Shown here: positions 9,455 to 19,420 of the stretch, one piece after another
Layout of the letters: every line of letters starts with the position of its first letter
How positions within the stretch are numbered: position 1 is the first letter of the stretch
Position numbers and translations under genes: made by a program
From: Plasmodium coatneyi
Taxonomy: Eukaryota > Apicomplexa > Aconoidasida > Haemosporida > Plasmodiidae
NCBI RefSeq assembly: GCF_001680005.1
Contig: NC_033558.1
Location: 216,501 to 280,500, forward strand
Length of the DNA: 64,000 nucleotides
Reading direction: 5' to 3'
The notes under the pieces: generated by a model
What the model saw: only the letters and a program-made list of their open reading frames with translations
Told to the model about the DNA's origin: nothing
Databases searched by the model: none

Positions 9455-10978
9455 TTTATCAATTGGGGGCGTGACATGTTTACCGGTGTGCCGGCATCTC
9501 CGTTTGGGAACCCCCCTTTTCCCCTCCCTTTGTTGTGTGTGTTCCTATAAACTCACCGCGTGTACAAAGCGTTGTCGAAGAGAGAACAGTCTAGGGAAAA
9601 ATATATTGCTCCAAGTTCGGCCCGTGCATGCTGTAAAGAATGAGTAACCCTGTGGTGGCCACGTATTACGCCACTCTGCGTTCCATCACAGTGTGTCACG
9701 TTATGTCATGTCATTTTGTTCCTGCTTTTGTTTTTTTCGCACTGTCAAAAAAAGGCGCGCTATTTCCATTTAGCATTTCCTGTAAATTGATGCTCCTCAC
9801 TTTTCCATTTTTTCTTTCCGTTCGTAGCCTTTGTTAAGTCACTTTTTTATGGGCTTTTCTTTATATATAATTTTTTTTTTTTTTTTTTTTTTGTTGCTTT
9901 CCCTTGGACTGTCCTCTCCAATTAGTTACCACCCACTGGGACTCACCAATTTTTAATTTTTTTTTTTTTTTTTTTTTTACCTGACCCTTAAAAAAAAAAA
10001 AAAAAAATCATAATTTTTTTTTTTCCTTTTTTTGACACTCGCCAATTCTCCCATTCGTTCACCACGTGTTTTATATTTTGTGTACTTTGTATTTCATTTT
10101 GTTTTTTTTTTCTTTCTTCCCTTCCTTTTTTCTTTTTCATTTTTCCTTTTTCGTGTTTCCCCCTGCATGACTGATAATTCACGCTTTGCGATTTACCATT
10201 TGTGTTTTTTTTTTTTTTTTCTTTTTTTTTGCGTTTTACCGTTTGGGCCTCACCGTTAGGACTCTTTCCTCCCGGGGGGTTCATCACCATTAACGCGTCG
10301 CCGCATAAGCCGAGCGTGACGAAAGAAAGGAAAGGCAACTCTGTGGGGGAGACCCAACCGCCACATAATCGAGAGAACAAACCAACTCAGCAGGAAACGA
10401 ACCCGACCCTGCGAGCCTAAAATGGAACGTGACAAGTAACGCAAAAGGAAGCAACTAGCCACTTCTCTGAGTGCACGCGTGAAGGAAGACAAAGGCGAAG
10501 GACAGCCAGGAGTGGGAACACAAAGGAAACGCAAAAGGAAGTCACCACCACTGCAACAATATTGCTGCTATCATACACCAGCTTGTGCATAGTCCCACAC
10601 TCTGAAGAGGCACATTAGCCACCGCAATTTTCTACAAACGCCGTTTCGCTGTAACACACAAGGGACGAAAAATAAAAAAAAAGAAACATGCTTTCATCAC
10701 GAAGGGAGAGGACGGTTACCACCTTATCGTTTAGCACATACCAGCTGGCACAGAAGAGGAAAAGAGGCAAGCACTCCTTTTTCCTTATCCTTTTGTAGCA
10801 CCTTTTTTAAAACACTCCCCCCCTGCTATTACGTCACCTACTTTAAGTAGTCCTGTTACAGTCAAGTAAGGACGCGTGTGGTGCTGTCGTCTGTTCACCT
10901 CCTTGTGTGTTGATCTGTTCACTGTTGCGTTGTACGCGCATGCCCACCTGGATGTGCTCACCCTGACCTGCCTACAGG
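9455..10978. promoter_or_regulatory. Shared upstream region of the RS-zinc-finger and V-ATPase e genes
   Basis: Divergent genes flank this 1.5 kb, so it should hold both promoters. Bases 9860-10245 are dominated by T tracts with a few A tracts. No defined box is recognisable by eye, and no gene is supported. A CCTACAG just before the ATG at 10979 may be a 3' splice site of a 5'-UTR intron. Confidence 0.5.
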
Positions 10979-11533
10979 ATGGACGGCATAATTTCCACAG
11001 GAAGTTTGATCTATTTAATAATTTGGTTTGTCTCGTGCATTCTGTTTTGTCTCCTGTTCGCACGAGAGGGGAAGATATCTCGAATGGACATGGTGAAGTA
11101 AGGGAACCCCCTTCAGCTTGAAAACAGCGACTATACCTACCTGGGTGCAGCGCATCAGTCGATAACCTTTTCACACTTAGTTTATCCTACCAATCGGCCT
11201 GTTCTTTTTTTCCCTCCTGTTCAGACTGATCATCACCCTGGTCTCGCTCGCCGTTTTTTGCCTCTGGATATTGTAAGCTGAGGGAGAGTGCATCCAGAGT
11301 TACGGCCCTTCGTGGGTTCACATAACTGGACTGTAAATGAGCAGTCCGTCTGGAGTTGCCCACCAGATGCATACATTACAACCGTCACGGCAGACCCAGC
11401 GTGCCGTTACCGTCCCCATTATAAACGTTGTATACTTTATCTTCCCTCCTCTCCCCCTTGCAGCTGGCTGTGCGTGTACCTGTCTCAGCTCAACCCGATG
11501 GTGTTGCCAGTTCGACGCAGCGTCAAGGAGTAA
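10979..11533 (+). CDS. V-type H+-ATPase subunit e (V0 sector), three exons
   Basis: The coding exons are 10979-11097, 11225-11272 and 11464-11533; both introns are GT-AG and phases agree, giving 78 residues. The product has two hydrophobic helices. Its second half reads RMDMVKLIITLVSLAVF, then CLWIFWLCVYLSQLNPM. This matches the V-ATPase subunit e signature, in which a charged/Gly turn precedes an I-I-T-x-L helix, then the F/W-L...L-x-QLNP-[LM] ending. Subunit e sits in the membrane V0 rotor/stator sector that pumps protons into acidic compartments and across the parasite plasma membrane. The exons are too short to stand out individually. It is divergent from the RS-rich zinc-finger gene. Confidence 0.85.
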
Positions 11534-12214
11534 ACCCCGAGGGGCACACAAGTGAAGCAGAAACAAAGTACATACTGAGCAGAAGCGAAGACAAGATAAT
11601 GCTAGTGAGTGCCCCACCAAAGAAGACCTGCCCCATTTAGCCCCTACATAGATGTCACAGCAACATGTGTAAGGCGCTTCCTAAACGCAGGGGGTACACC
11701 TTGTGCATGTGAAGTGGAAGCTGGGAAAAGAACGCATCCATCCCGTCCACTTTTCCCCACTCCGTTCTTTTTCCACCCCTATTTTTTGTAACCTTTTTTT
11801 TTAATCCCGAATGTAATAACACTATTTTTTTGAGAAAAAAAAAAAAAAATTAAAAAAGATTGTCCATTTGGCAATTTGCAATCTACAGATAATTAAAAAA
11901 AGTTCTTTTTTTTTCTTTTTGTGTCATCCATCAATGGTGAATGCAAAGTGGTGACTACAGAAATGCATCTGGAGCATCCCGCTTGGCTACGCGGAAGGCA
12001 TCTCCCCTTTTTTGCGGTTGTCTATATATGATCGTCCAACTCGCAAAGGTGCCTTCACAAAACACGCACCTATACATATACCGGGGGGATGACCACCATT
12101 AAAAAAAGAAAGCAAGTAGTGCAAAAAGCACAACATACAACATTGGTGCGTCCCTTTTTATGTCCACCATGTGGGGAAGTGGTCCCTCCTCAGATTTACG
12201 TTCATCCCTACTTT
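11534..12214. other. Convergent intergenic region
   Basis: The region lies between the 3' ends of the V-ATPase e and SEM1 genes. It contains A- and T-rich stretches (11830-11910) and no supported gene. Confidence 0.6.
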
Positions 12215-12745
12215 TCACTTCTTCATGTCCCTCTCCGCATCCAAGGTGGCCTTAAAATTCTGCAGTTCAGACTCCACCTTCAAAATGAACTTATCGTCAT
12301 CGTCGTCGTCATCATCCCATCCTGCGGCAGAAACGTGTTGGCGGGGGGGGAATGTTCAGGTAAAAAAAAAGAAATACACACAAATGTAATGAAGCAACAC
12401 TTGAAGTGATGTATAGGCATACCCGCTGCTCCCCAGTCTTCCTCCCAATTTTCCAGGTCGGTATCTATGTTATGGGCTGTGCTGCCTGCGGGGAGAAAAG
12501 TGATGTGTGTGGATAATACATTTTAAGATTGCCTTTGTGCACGATTAGATGGTCTCTGCACACCCTCTCACGGTGAGGTCAATTTTTTTACCCATTTCTT
12601 CGAACTCCTCCAACTCATCATCCGGCTCATCGAAAATATAAACGTTGTCATCGTTGGGGTCGTTCGTTTTTCCGTCCCCCTTCCCGTCCTTCATATCTTT
12701 CGTGGAGCCATTTGGGTTCCCGCTTTCCGGAGTGTTCTTTTGCAT
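12215..12745 (-). CDS. SEM1: 26S proteasome complex subunit SEM1/DSS1 (Rpn15), three exons
   Basis: The exons in transcript order are 12745-12592, 12485-12423 and 12321-12215. All introns are GT-AG and in phase, giving 107 residues. The diagnostic DSS1 layout is present: an acidic D/E-rich segment with DDELEEFEE, the aromatic acidic pair LENWEEDWGAAGWDDD, and a C-terminal amphipathic helix (KFILKVESELQNF). DSS1/SEM1 is an intrinsically disordered ubiquitin-binding subunit of the proteasome lid that also works with TREX-2 and BRCA2-type complexes. It is longer than the ~70-residue human protein because of an N-terminal basic/polar extension. The start chosen is the ATG at 12745; an upstream in-frame stretch lacks family character. 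Confidence 0.88.
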
Positions 12746-13048
12746 TGGGGCAGGCAACTTTAACAGTGGACAAAAGTTCGTTGGTTGGTTGGTTGATTTG
12801 TCGGTTGTTCGTTGGTGTGCTGCACAAGGGTACCATAGCAAACAGGGTCGATCACCTGGTTGGGGAGCATCCACTTATGTTTGTATTCACCACCTACGCA
12901 TGTACTCACAACTGGGTGTATATTTCCGTGTGGGCATACAAAAACGCTCACTTCGCTTTCACTTCCGCATTGACTTTTCTTTCTTAAAGTGCTTCCTCAA
13001 AGCGGCTAAGTTTGACTACCCATGCGAGTGCACTGGCCAATATGCGTC

Positions 13049-13085
<37 letters not shown>

Positions 13086-13839
13086 CTCTGGTCACCTTGC
13101 TTGAAGCGTTTCGCCGTTTCCATTCAACAGCGTTCATTGCCCCGCTTACCGCACGTGGCAACAACCTCAACCGAAGCGGAACGAGCTTAAAAAAATAAAA
13201 TAAATAAATCAATCAAATAAATCAATTAAGTATGACCATGTCGGCCTAACCCAGCAAATTATCCCCAACTCGTCACCCCCAAAAGAACAACCCCCCCTCC
13301 TATTGGGAGGATGCCCATTTCTACCCACCAACGCAACGACCCTCCACAGTTGAAGTTACACCGACCCATAAACAAACGAATCCTACTGTCGACACATTTT
13401 TTTTAAATCAAATAAGTTTTAAAAGTTCGAGCCGGGGGTAAGTTGGTTACCCCTTGGGAAACATGTAGTAGTGAAGTCTAGGGGGGCAGAGATGATGCCA
13501 GAGAGGGCACGAACCCCCCACCCCAAGCGGTAAAAATCAACGCATGGAATGGGAGGACAGCGCAGCTAATCATATCTCATCGCATATCATCTGGTATCGC
13601 CTCATAGCATGTCATGTGCACCCCCTCACGTGGGCAAAAAAAAGGCATAAGCAGAAACGAAAAGGACGCTCCGTGGGAAGCCGCCCTTAGAAACAAAAAA
13701 AAAAAAAATAAATAAAATGACTAAATAAAAATAAATGGATCAATGTTGGATGGCGCATCGCACCATGCAGGGGGGGACACCCCACACGCAGACCTATAGA
13801 CGGTTGCTAGTCGTTACCGTGCAATGTTACCCTGCACCG
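12746..13839. other. Intergenic region between PSOP1-like and SEM1 genes
   Basis: No gene is supported. It contains a T tract at about 13059-13085 and several AT-rich runs with AAATAAAT-type words (13190-13230, 13700-13740). Confidence 0.55.
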
Positions 13840-15246
13840 TTACACGGCGCTCACGAAGGATGCTAAGCTGTTCATGCTGTAGGGAAGGGCGCTGCTCAGG
13901 TCGAAGGATAAACCTGCGAAGCTGTAGGTCAGCCCTGCACCACCGCCCACGCTGATCCCGTAAGCCACGGGCACTTCCATCGAAGCGGCACCACTGCTCA
14001 TCTTGCCTGGCACTAGTATGTTCTTCCCTTGTACGTTTGCCTCGATCGCCACAAACGTGGAATCCTCTAGAGTTAGCTTCAGACTATACCCTTGTAAGAA
14101 CCCACCCTTGTTTTGCACCACATTGGAGACCTCCACACGGGTTACTCTTTTCTGCGCTGTGTCTTTTGTCTTCCCAAACAACTTCTGACTCAGGGCCAAA
14201 AAGTAAAGTGCACTGGAAGATCCATCCATGGGCGTTTTTCCCCCGCTGGACAGGAAACTTTTCACCGTCTCCCTCATATTGGAAAAGGAAGTGGAGGCTA
14301 GTATTCTTTCTTGCGCCTTCACAATGCCGACTCCTTCAATCATCCCCGTGTCGTGCACCTTTCTGTATGTCACATCCTTGGCTTCTTTATTGAGCACCTC
14401 TACCATGGCCTTTCTCTCGCTTTCATACTTGTCTCCCGTCTGGACAGGCACCATGGAAGGTTGTTCGATCCAGTGTGTCAGCGAAGCAGGAAACAACTCT
14501 TGCGCGTCCAAGTCGGTTCCATTAAAATTGAACTTCAGTCCAAACTTGGTAGTCCTTACGACATCAATTAGAAACGTTGGTAAAGGGCAAAGGTAGGAAA
14601 ACGTTTTGTTTCCGAATCCGTTCCCTTTATTGTTGTAGTAGCCAACCAGGAAGGGGATCTCATACGGGGCAGTCTTCAAACTGGGGAACTTAAACTCACC
14701 AACATACACTGACAGATTTGATAGAATTGCATATATGGATAGTTCTGTGTTTACTTCATTCGTGCTGGTGTTTCTTTCTCCCTTGATTAGCAATCCGTAG
14801 ATGGGAGAGTCTTCCACTGGTAGGACCTTGTTAATGTTGTTGGATAGGAGACCCAACATGGTAAAGCAAAGAGACTCCGGCTTCAATGTTTCCTTTAATA
14901 CCTTTTCCTTGTCTCTCGCGTTGAATTTGTACACCCCTGTGAGGACTTCCAAGTCGTTAATCAGATACCTTAAATGGTCGACATTTTTTTTTAGTAACTG
15001 TCTGGGTTCTTTCACTCCAAAGCGTTCCTGCTGTAGCTCTCCATCCGAGTCAACATAGAGCTCGTAATTATTCTTCCTTTCATATTTGATGCTTTCTTCT
15101 AAGTTAAATGATTTCCCGTTATTGGAGTTACTTCTCCTTCCTAGCTCCTCGTTTAAGTGTTTGGACACACTTTCATATCGAGCGTTGGGTGGTCTGACGG
15201 CCGCCACGGCGTAGAGGCAGAGGGCCAAAGACAGGAGCTTGTTCAT
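13840..15246 (-). CDS. PSOP1: Secreted ookinete protein 1 (PSOP1)-like secreted protein
   Basis: Single exon, 468 residues from the ATG at 15246, which directly opens a signal peptide (MNKLLSLALCLYAVAAV). No further membrane span or GPI-type tail is evident. The body is a mix of beta-rich segments with a Gly/Ser-rich C-terminal part (YGISVGGGAGLTYSFAG). I recognise no Pfam-type domain. The PSOP1 name comes from its signal peptide and its position immediately next to RPS5, as recalled for PSOP1 in other Plasmodium species. PSOP1 is a micronemal protein secreted by ookinetes. An alternative is an unrelated parasitophorous-vacuole protein of similar length (for example PV1), but the neighbourhood does not favour that. 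Confidence 0.5.
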   Translation of the reverse strand: MNKLLSLALCLYAVAAVRPPNARYESVSKHLNEELGRRSNSNNGKSFNLEESIKYERKNNYELYVDSDGELQQERFGVKEPRQLLKKNVDHLRYLINDLEVLTGVYKFNARDKEKVLKETLKPESLCFTMLGLLSNNINKVLPVEDSPIYGLLIKGERNTSTNEVNTELSIYAILSNLSVYVGEFKFPSLKTAPYEIPFLVGYYNNKGNGFGNKTFSYLCPLPTFLIDVVRTTKFGLKFNFNGTDLDAQELFPASLTHWIEQPSMVPVQTGDKYESERKAMVEVLNKEAKDVTYRKVHDTGMIEGVGIVKAQERILASTSFSNMRETVKSFLSSGGKTPMDGSSSALYFLALSQKLFGKTKDTAQKRVTRVEVSNVVQNKGGFLQGYSLKLTLEDSTFVAIEANVQGKNILVPGKMSSGAASMEVPVAYGISVGGGAGLTYSFAGLSFDLSSALPYSMNSLASFVSAV

Positions 15247-15619
15247 TTTGCAAAAAGGGGAAGGAACAAAAGGGGGATGGACAAATGGAGTCGCGTTCTG
15301 TTGAAGAAGACACAAGCGAGGGGACGATGTGCGTGGGGAAAATCAGCGTACAAAGGTTAAATGGGGAATATAGTGTAGTATAGACGTAGGAATGTAGAAG
15401 TAGGAAAGAGAAAAATAAAAATGAATGAAAAGTTAAATGAAAAGTTAAATAAAAGTTAAATAAAAGTTAAATAAATAAATAAATAATAAATTAATTAAAT
15501 AATTATTTAAATAAATATTGTAATTTCCCGAAAGACGAAAAAATGTTTTCGAAGAATGAGACCCCGAACACGCATGTTGTGCAAAATGTCGCAAATAAAA
15601 AACATCAAACGCGAGCTGG

Positions 15620-15651
<32 letters not shown>

Positions 15652-15734
15652 GATCTACTCAATTGTGGCTAGTTTCCTTTTTCGCTACCTTCACCCCATC
15701 TGTGCTCTTTTTTTTTCTTTTTCCTGTTCACATA

Positions 15735-15752
15735 AACAGGTCAGAGGTGAAA
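15735..15752 (+). repeat. Dispersed motif copy with AG insertion
   Basis: AAACAGGTCAGAGGTGAAA-type copy of the recurring motif, with an extra AG within the right half, lies just after a T-rich stretch. Confidence 0.45.
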
Positions 15753-16165
15753 TGTCTGTCCTGTCCACAAAGAACACCTCGTAAAAGCGGCTAGCCTTAA
15801 TGGGAGGGGCTTGTTCCCCGTCGCGATGGACTCAAGGAAAGTCTACATTTAACTACTAAAATAGCTGTATTGTATTGTGCTCTTCAACCGTGCACACTTA
15901 GCTTATCTGCTCAATGAGCCGCTGCAAAAAGTTATGACCTGTACATACAAAAAAATTACACATGTGTGCAGAATGGTACGTGGGTAGAGCTTTTTTCCCT
16001 TACTAACTTTGGACTTTTTATCGCTACACATTTTGGTAGACAATATGGCTATTTTTTCTTCTTTGTATTGTGTAATTTACAGCTGTGCATTTTGGTGGAC
16101 AACATAGCTATTTTTTTTTTTTTTCCCTAGACAGGTCATAGGATACGAGTGAAATACAAATTCTG

Positions 16166-16185
16166 CCTGAACAGGTCAGGTGAAA
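16166..16185 (+). repeat. Dispersed motif copy (CCTGAACAGGTCAGGTGAAA)
   Basis: This is a full palindrome-like copy: CCTGAAC and GTCAGG arms around AG. It is followed by a T tract from about 16192. A half copy (GACAGGTCATAGG) lies 30 bases upstream, after another T tract. Confidence 0.7.
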
Positions 16186-18377
16186 TTAGGATTTTTTTTT
16201 TTTTTTTTTCATGTATATGCCGCAAATATATGTAGCATATTCGCTTGGAACGGCTACCCACTTAGCTACACACAAACTGGGCAAGAACGTGGTTGTATTC
16301 CCCTATTTGAATTGGTTAATTCTACGAAAGACTACTGCAAGCCTCATTTGTACAGCTCGCTATGTGTACCAAAACAGATGGGATACTAATTTTGCGCTAG
16401 CGAGTAATTCAATTTTTTTTTTTTTTTTTTTTTCCTATTGTACGCGCAGCTAGTGTGCAGCGAATGGGGATACTATTCAGTTTACTTTGAAAGTAGCAAC
16501 AAGTGGCACGCTACAAGTGGGAACAACTTGCGCGTTTTCTATCTTTTTGGTGATCCGCGACATGACGGGTGCGTATTGGGGCTATTCATATAAAGGCGAC
16601 GTGAGAACATGTTTTTTATTTTTTTTTCCTTTTCTTTCCCATTTGGATCTGCTCCCCCCTCAGTGAAATTAAAAAAAACAACAATGTAACACCAGCTGCC
16701 ATGTGTGTGCTACCTGCATGGGATAGGCCCTGCTAAGTTGCGTAGTTAATTACTATTACAGGAGGGGGCATACGTATGGATACTTCCCCACCGTAACGTG
16801 AAAAAAAAAAAAATCAGCAGGTTTTTCCCCATTGATATTCCACCCCATTTTGAACTTAACCTCGCTGTGCAAAATATGTGTCTCACTTTGGAGAAATTGC
16901 TACATGCCCGTTCTGGCAACAATGCCCCATTGGCGTAAAAGGGTGAAAAAGGAAAAAATGGTGAAAGTAAAAAAAGGGGGAAGGAGATAATACAAACAAA
17001 TGACACTTCTCCCACAGTACGGTTAATAGATCACTTGTTTTTTTTTTTTAATTTTAAATTTTAAGTGTTAACTTGTTTTCGTAACGGAGGGGGGCAGTAC
17101 GGGCGCTATATATTTTTTTTTTTTTCACGTGGAAACTTTCGCGAAATGGAGGGTGATTAATAAAGCATATATAACGGGGAGGGATAGGCACGGCTCATAT
17201 TGCGGGTTGGCGCGATACGTTAGCAGTTAAGCCTCGGGGAAATGGCATCCACTGATGGAATTGCGCGCTGGTGGGAGGTTCCATTGCTACGCCACGTTGT
17301 CACAATAATGTATGCAGCTTCCTCTTCGCATTGCTTCCCTTTTTTTTCTTTCATTCCCTGCGACACTGTTCTACCTTTTGTGACCCCGCGGGAGCGTAAG
17401 GGGTTTTCAAAATTGGTGCACTGCGAAAAAAACGAATGGCATAATTCACGCGATGGTTAACGGTACATCACGCTTTACTTGAACCTGTTGGAGAGAGGGG
17501 GTGCCTTACGCGAAAGGGTGTTTCATAAGTCCCACAATCTTCAGCCGAAGTAGTATTACATGGCGAAGTAGGCACCTGCTGAACGGAACGCCGACTTGAC
17601 ATCCATATGGGGCATACGAACAAAAGTAAAAAGTTAACCATTAATAACGCATTCCGACCTGCAGCATCGAAGAAGCAAAATGGGCCACGCGGTTAAACGT
17701 TAAACACATGAAAAGGATCCGCCACAAAGTTCGGATATTCCCTTCTGCAGTATGAACGGAAAAAAAAAAAAAAAAAAAAAAAACACTACTCCAGCGCGAG
17801 AGAAACCAACTTAAAAGGGAAAACCATTCTTTAATATTCCGAACGAACCAACGCAGAGAGAGAATATATTTTTCCTATTTAAATAGTTCCATCTGCTGAA
17901 CTTTGAAGTTTCCCAATTTTTTTTTTTTTTCCCGTCGTAAAAAAGTTACATTGTTATTTTTTTTTTTACCTCTTCAAAAAGTGTACCCCTGCTTATTATG
18001 ATATTTTGAATGAACCTCCCCCATAGAGATTAAAAGAAGGAAAAAAAAAAAAAAGGTAAGCAAACGAATGACAACGTGGAGGAAGTACATAGATTAATGG
18101 ACTCCCCTTCATACGTACGACTTCATGAGGAAAAATTGCTTAAAAGAATGAAAAGAAAAAAAAAGCAGCGCCGCTGATATGGTGATATATGTTTATGTTT
18201 TTTCCATGTGGTGATCTGCTCCCCTCAACTGTATACCAACGGAGGTTGTTTTCCACTTTGCCGTGTGGATGTCGCACGTTTGACCAACGCAACCAATTTG
18301 CAGTGCTTGTTTGCCTTCATCGTTCACCCCCCCTCCTAACCTTGTATCGTAGTATACCCCACCATCGGAAGCACAAA

Positions 18378-19094
18378 ATGGAGTCGACAACAGCCGATAT
18401 TAAGCTTTTTAAAAAATGGTCCTACGAAGATGTGAACATTGCGGACTTGTCACTGGTAAGGAGGGCACCACATGAGAATGTGCCATACCCCCCCTACGTC
18501 ACTGCGTAAAATGTATAAACCGGGAGAGTAACTTCTTCACATAGAGAGGTGCCTCCACATTGTTACGATTTTCCCCCCTCATAGGTTGACTGCATTGCAG
18601 TGTCACAGAAGGCCTGCGTATACACGCCACACACCGCAGGGCGATACCAGAAAAAGAGATTCAGGAAGGCCCTCTGCCCAATTGTGGAACGTTTGGTCAA
18701 CTCAATGATGATGCATGGAAGGAACAACGGAAAGAAGTTAAAGGCAATTCGAATTGTTGCATATGCATTCGAAATTATTCACCTCATGACAGGAGAAAAC
18801 CCCATCCAGGTGTATGTAAATGCTGTGCAGAAAGGTGGACCAAGGGAAGACTCCACTCGAATTGGTTCAGCTGGTGTTGTTAGAAGACAAGCAGTTGACG
18901 TGTCTCCACTGAGACGAGTAAACCAAGCAATCTACCTCATCTGTACTGGTGCCAGAAACGCCGCCTTTAGAAATATTAAATCCATTTCTGAGTGTCTCGC
19001 AGAGGAAATTATTAACTGTGCGAATGAGTCCTCCAGTTCCTATGCTATTAAGAAGAAGGACGAAATTGAGAGAGTTGCCAAGGCCAACCGATAA
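18378..19094 (+). CDS. RPS5: 40S ribosomal protein S5 (uS7)
   Basis: Exon 1 is 18378-18455 and exon 2 is 18585-19094, with a GT-AG intron in phase 0; 195 residues. Exon 1 encodes MESTTADIKLFKKWSYEDVN and its end; exon 2 carries the conserved core: GRYQKKRFRKALCPIVERL, MMMHGRNNGKK, HLMTGENP, GPREDSTRIG, RRQAVDVSPLRRVNQAI and YAIKKKDEIERVAKANR. This uS7 protein of the small-subunit head contacts mRNA at the exit channel and the E-site tRNA. Length and sequence are typical of eukaryotic RPS5, and the splice placement restores the family's conserved join without gap. It is divergent from the PSOP1-like gene. Confidence 0.97.
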
Positions 19095-19420
19095 ATGGGG
19101 AGAATGCGCCTTTATTTATTCATTTTTTTTTTCCCCATTTTTACGACATCGTGGTGAGGTTAAAGAAAGAAAAAAAAAATATGCCCGCTGTACTATGTCA
19201 TGAAAATTTACCTGACTTGGTCAGGTAACTTTTTTTTTTTTTTTTTTTTTTTTTCCCACCCGAACTGAACAAACGCGTTTTTACTTCCACCCAGTTGTAA
19301 TTAAGGTTAACGTTTTATACATGCAAAAAAAAAATGGGGGAGTGGGAAAATAAAATAGCGCAGTGTGTGGCAACATCACATAAATGTGATCCGCTTGGCG
19401 TGACACATTGTTTCATCGCC
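19095..19420. other. Convergent intergenic region with dispersed motif
   Basis: The region lies between the 3' ends of RPS5 and the TLC-like gene. It contains a perfect inverted repeat ACCTGACTTGGTCAGGT at 19210-19226 followed by a T tract of about 26. No gene is seen. Confidence 0.6.
19210..19226 (+). repeat. Dispersed motif copy as perfect 7-bp inverted repeat
   Basis: ACCTGAC, TTG, GTCAGGT: a perfect seven-base stem with a three-base loop, directly before a T tract (19229-19254), 116 bases after the RPS5 stop. It might also act at the RNA level, but it fits the dispersed motif family. Confidence 0.7.

Larger units (their letters stand above)
15247..18377. promoter_or_regulatory. Long divergent upstream region of PSOP1-like and RPS5 genes
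   Basis: This is the longest gene-free stretch in the window (3.1 kb). It holds a (TTAAATAAA)-type AT-rich run at about 15430-15520, A and T tracts (e.g. 15620-15649, 17760-17783), motif copies at about 15735-15752 and 16166-16180, and a T-tract-linked CATGTATATGC word at about 16210. It should contain the stage-specific PSOP1-like promoter and the strong RPS5 promoter. No gene is supported. Confidence 0.5.

Noticed and set aside
9860..10245. T-tract cluster as a possible centromere
   Set aside because: Plasmodium centromeres are kilobases of extreme AT content with repeats; this stretch is under 400 bases and interrupted by GC-containing sequence.
13430..13480. AGTTCGAGCC word as part of a tRNA or other RNA gene
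   Set aside because: No cloverleaf can be drawn around it.
13840..15246. Identification as PV1 (parasitophorous vacuolar protein 1)
   Set aside because: Length and signal peptide would fit, but the neighbours (RPS5, V-ATPase e, pelota) belong to a different syntenic block from the one I recall for PV1.
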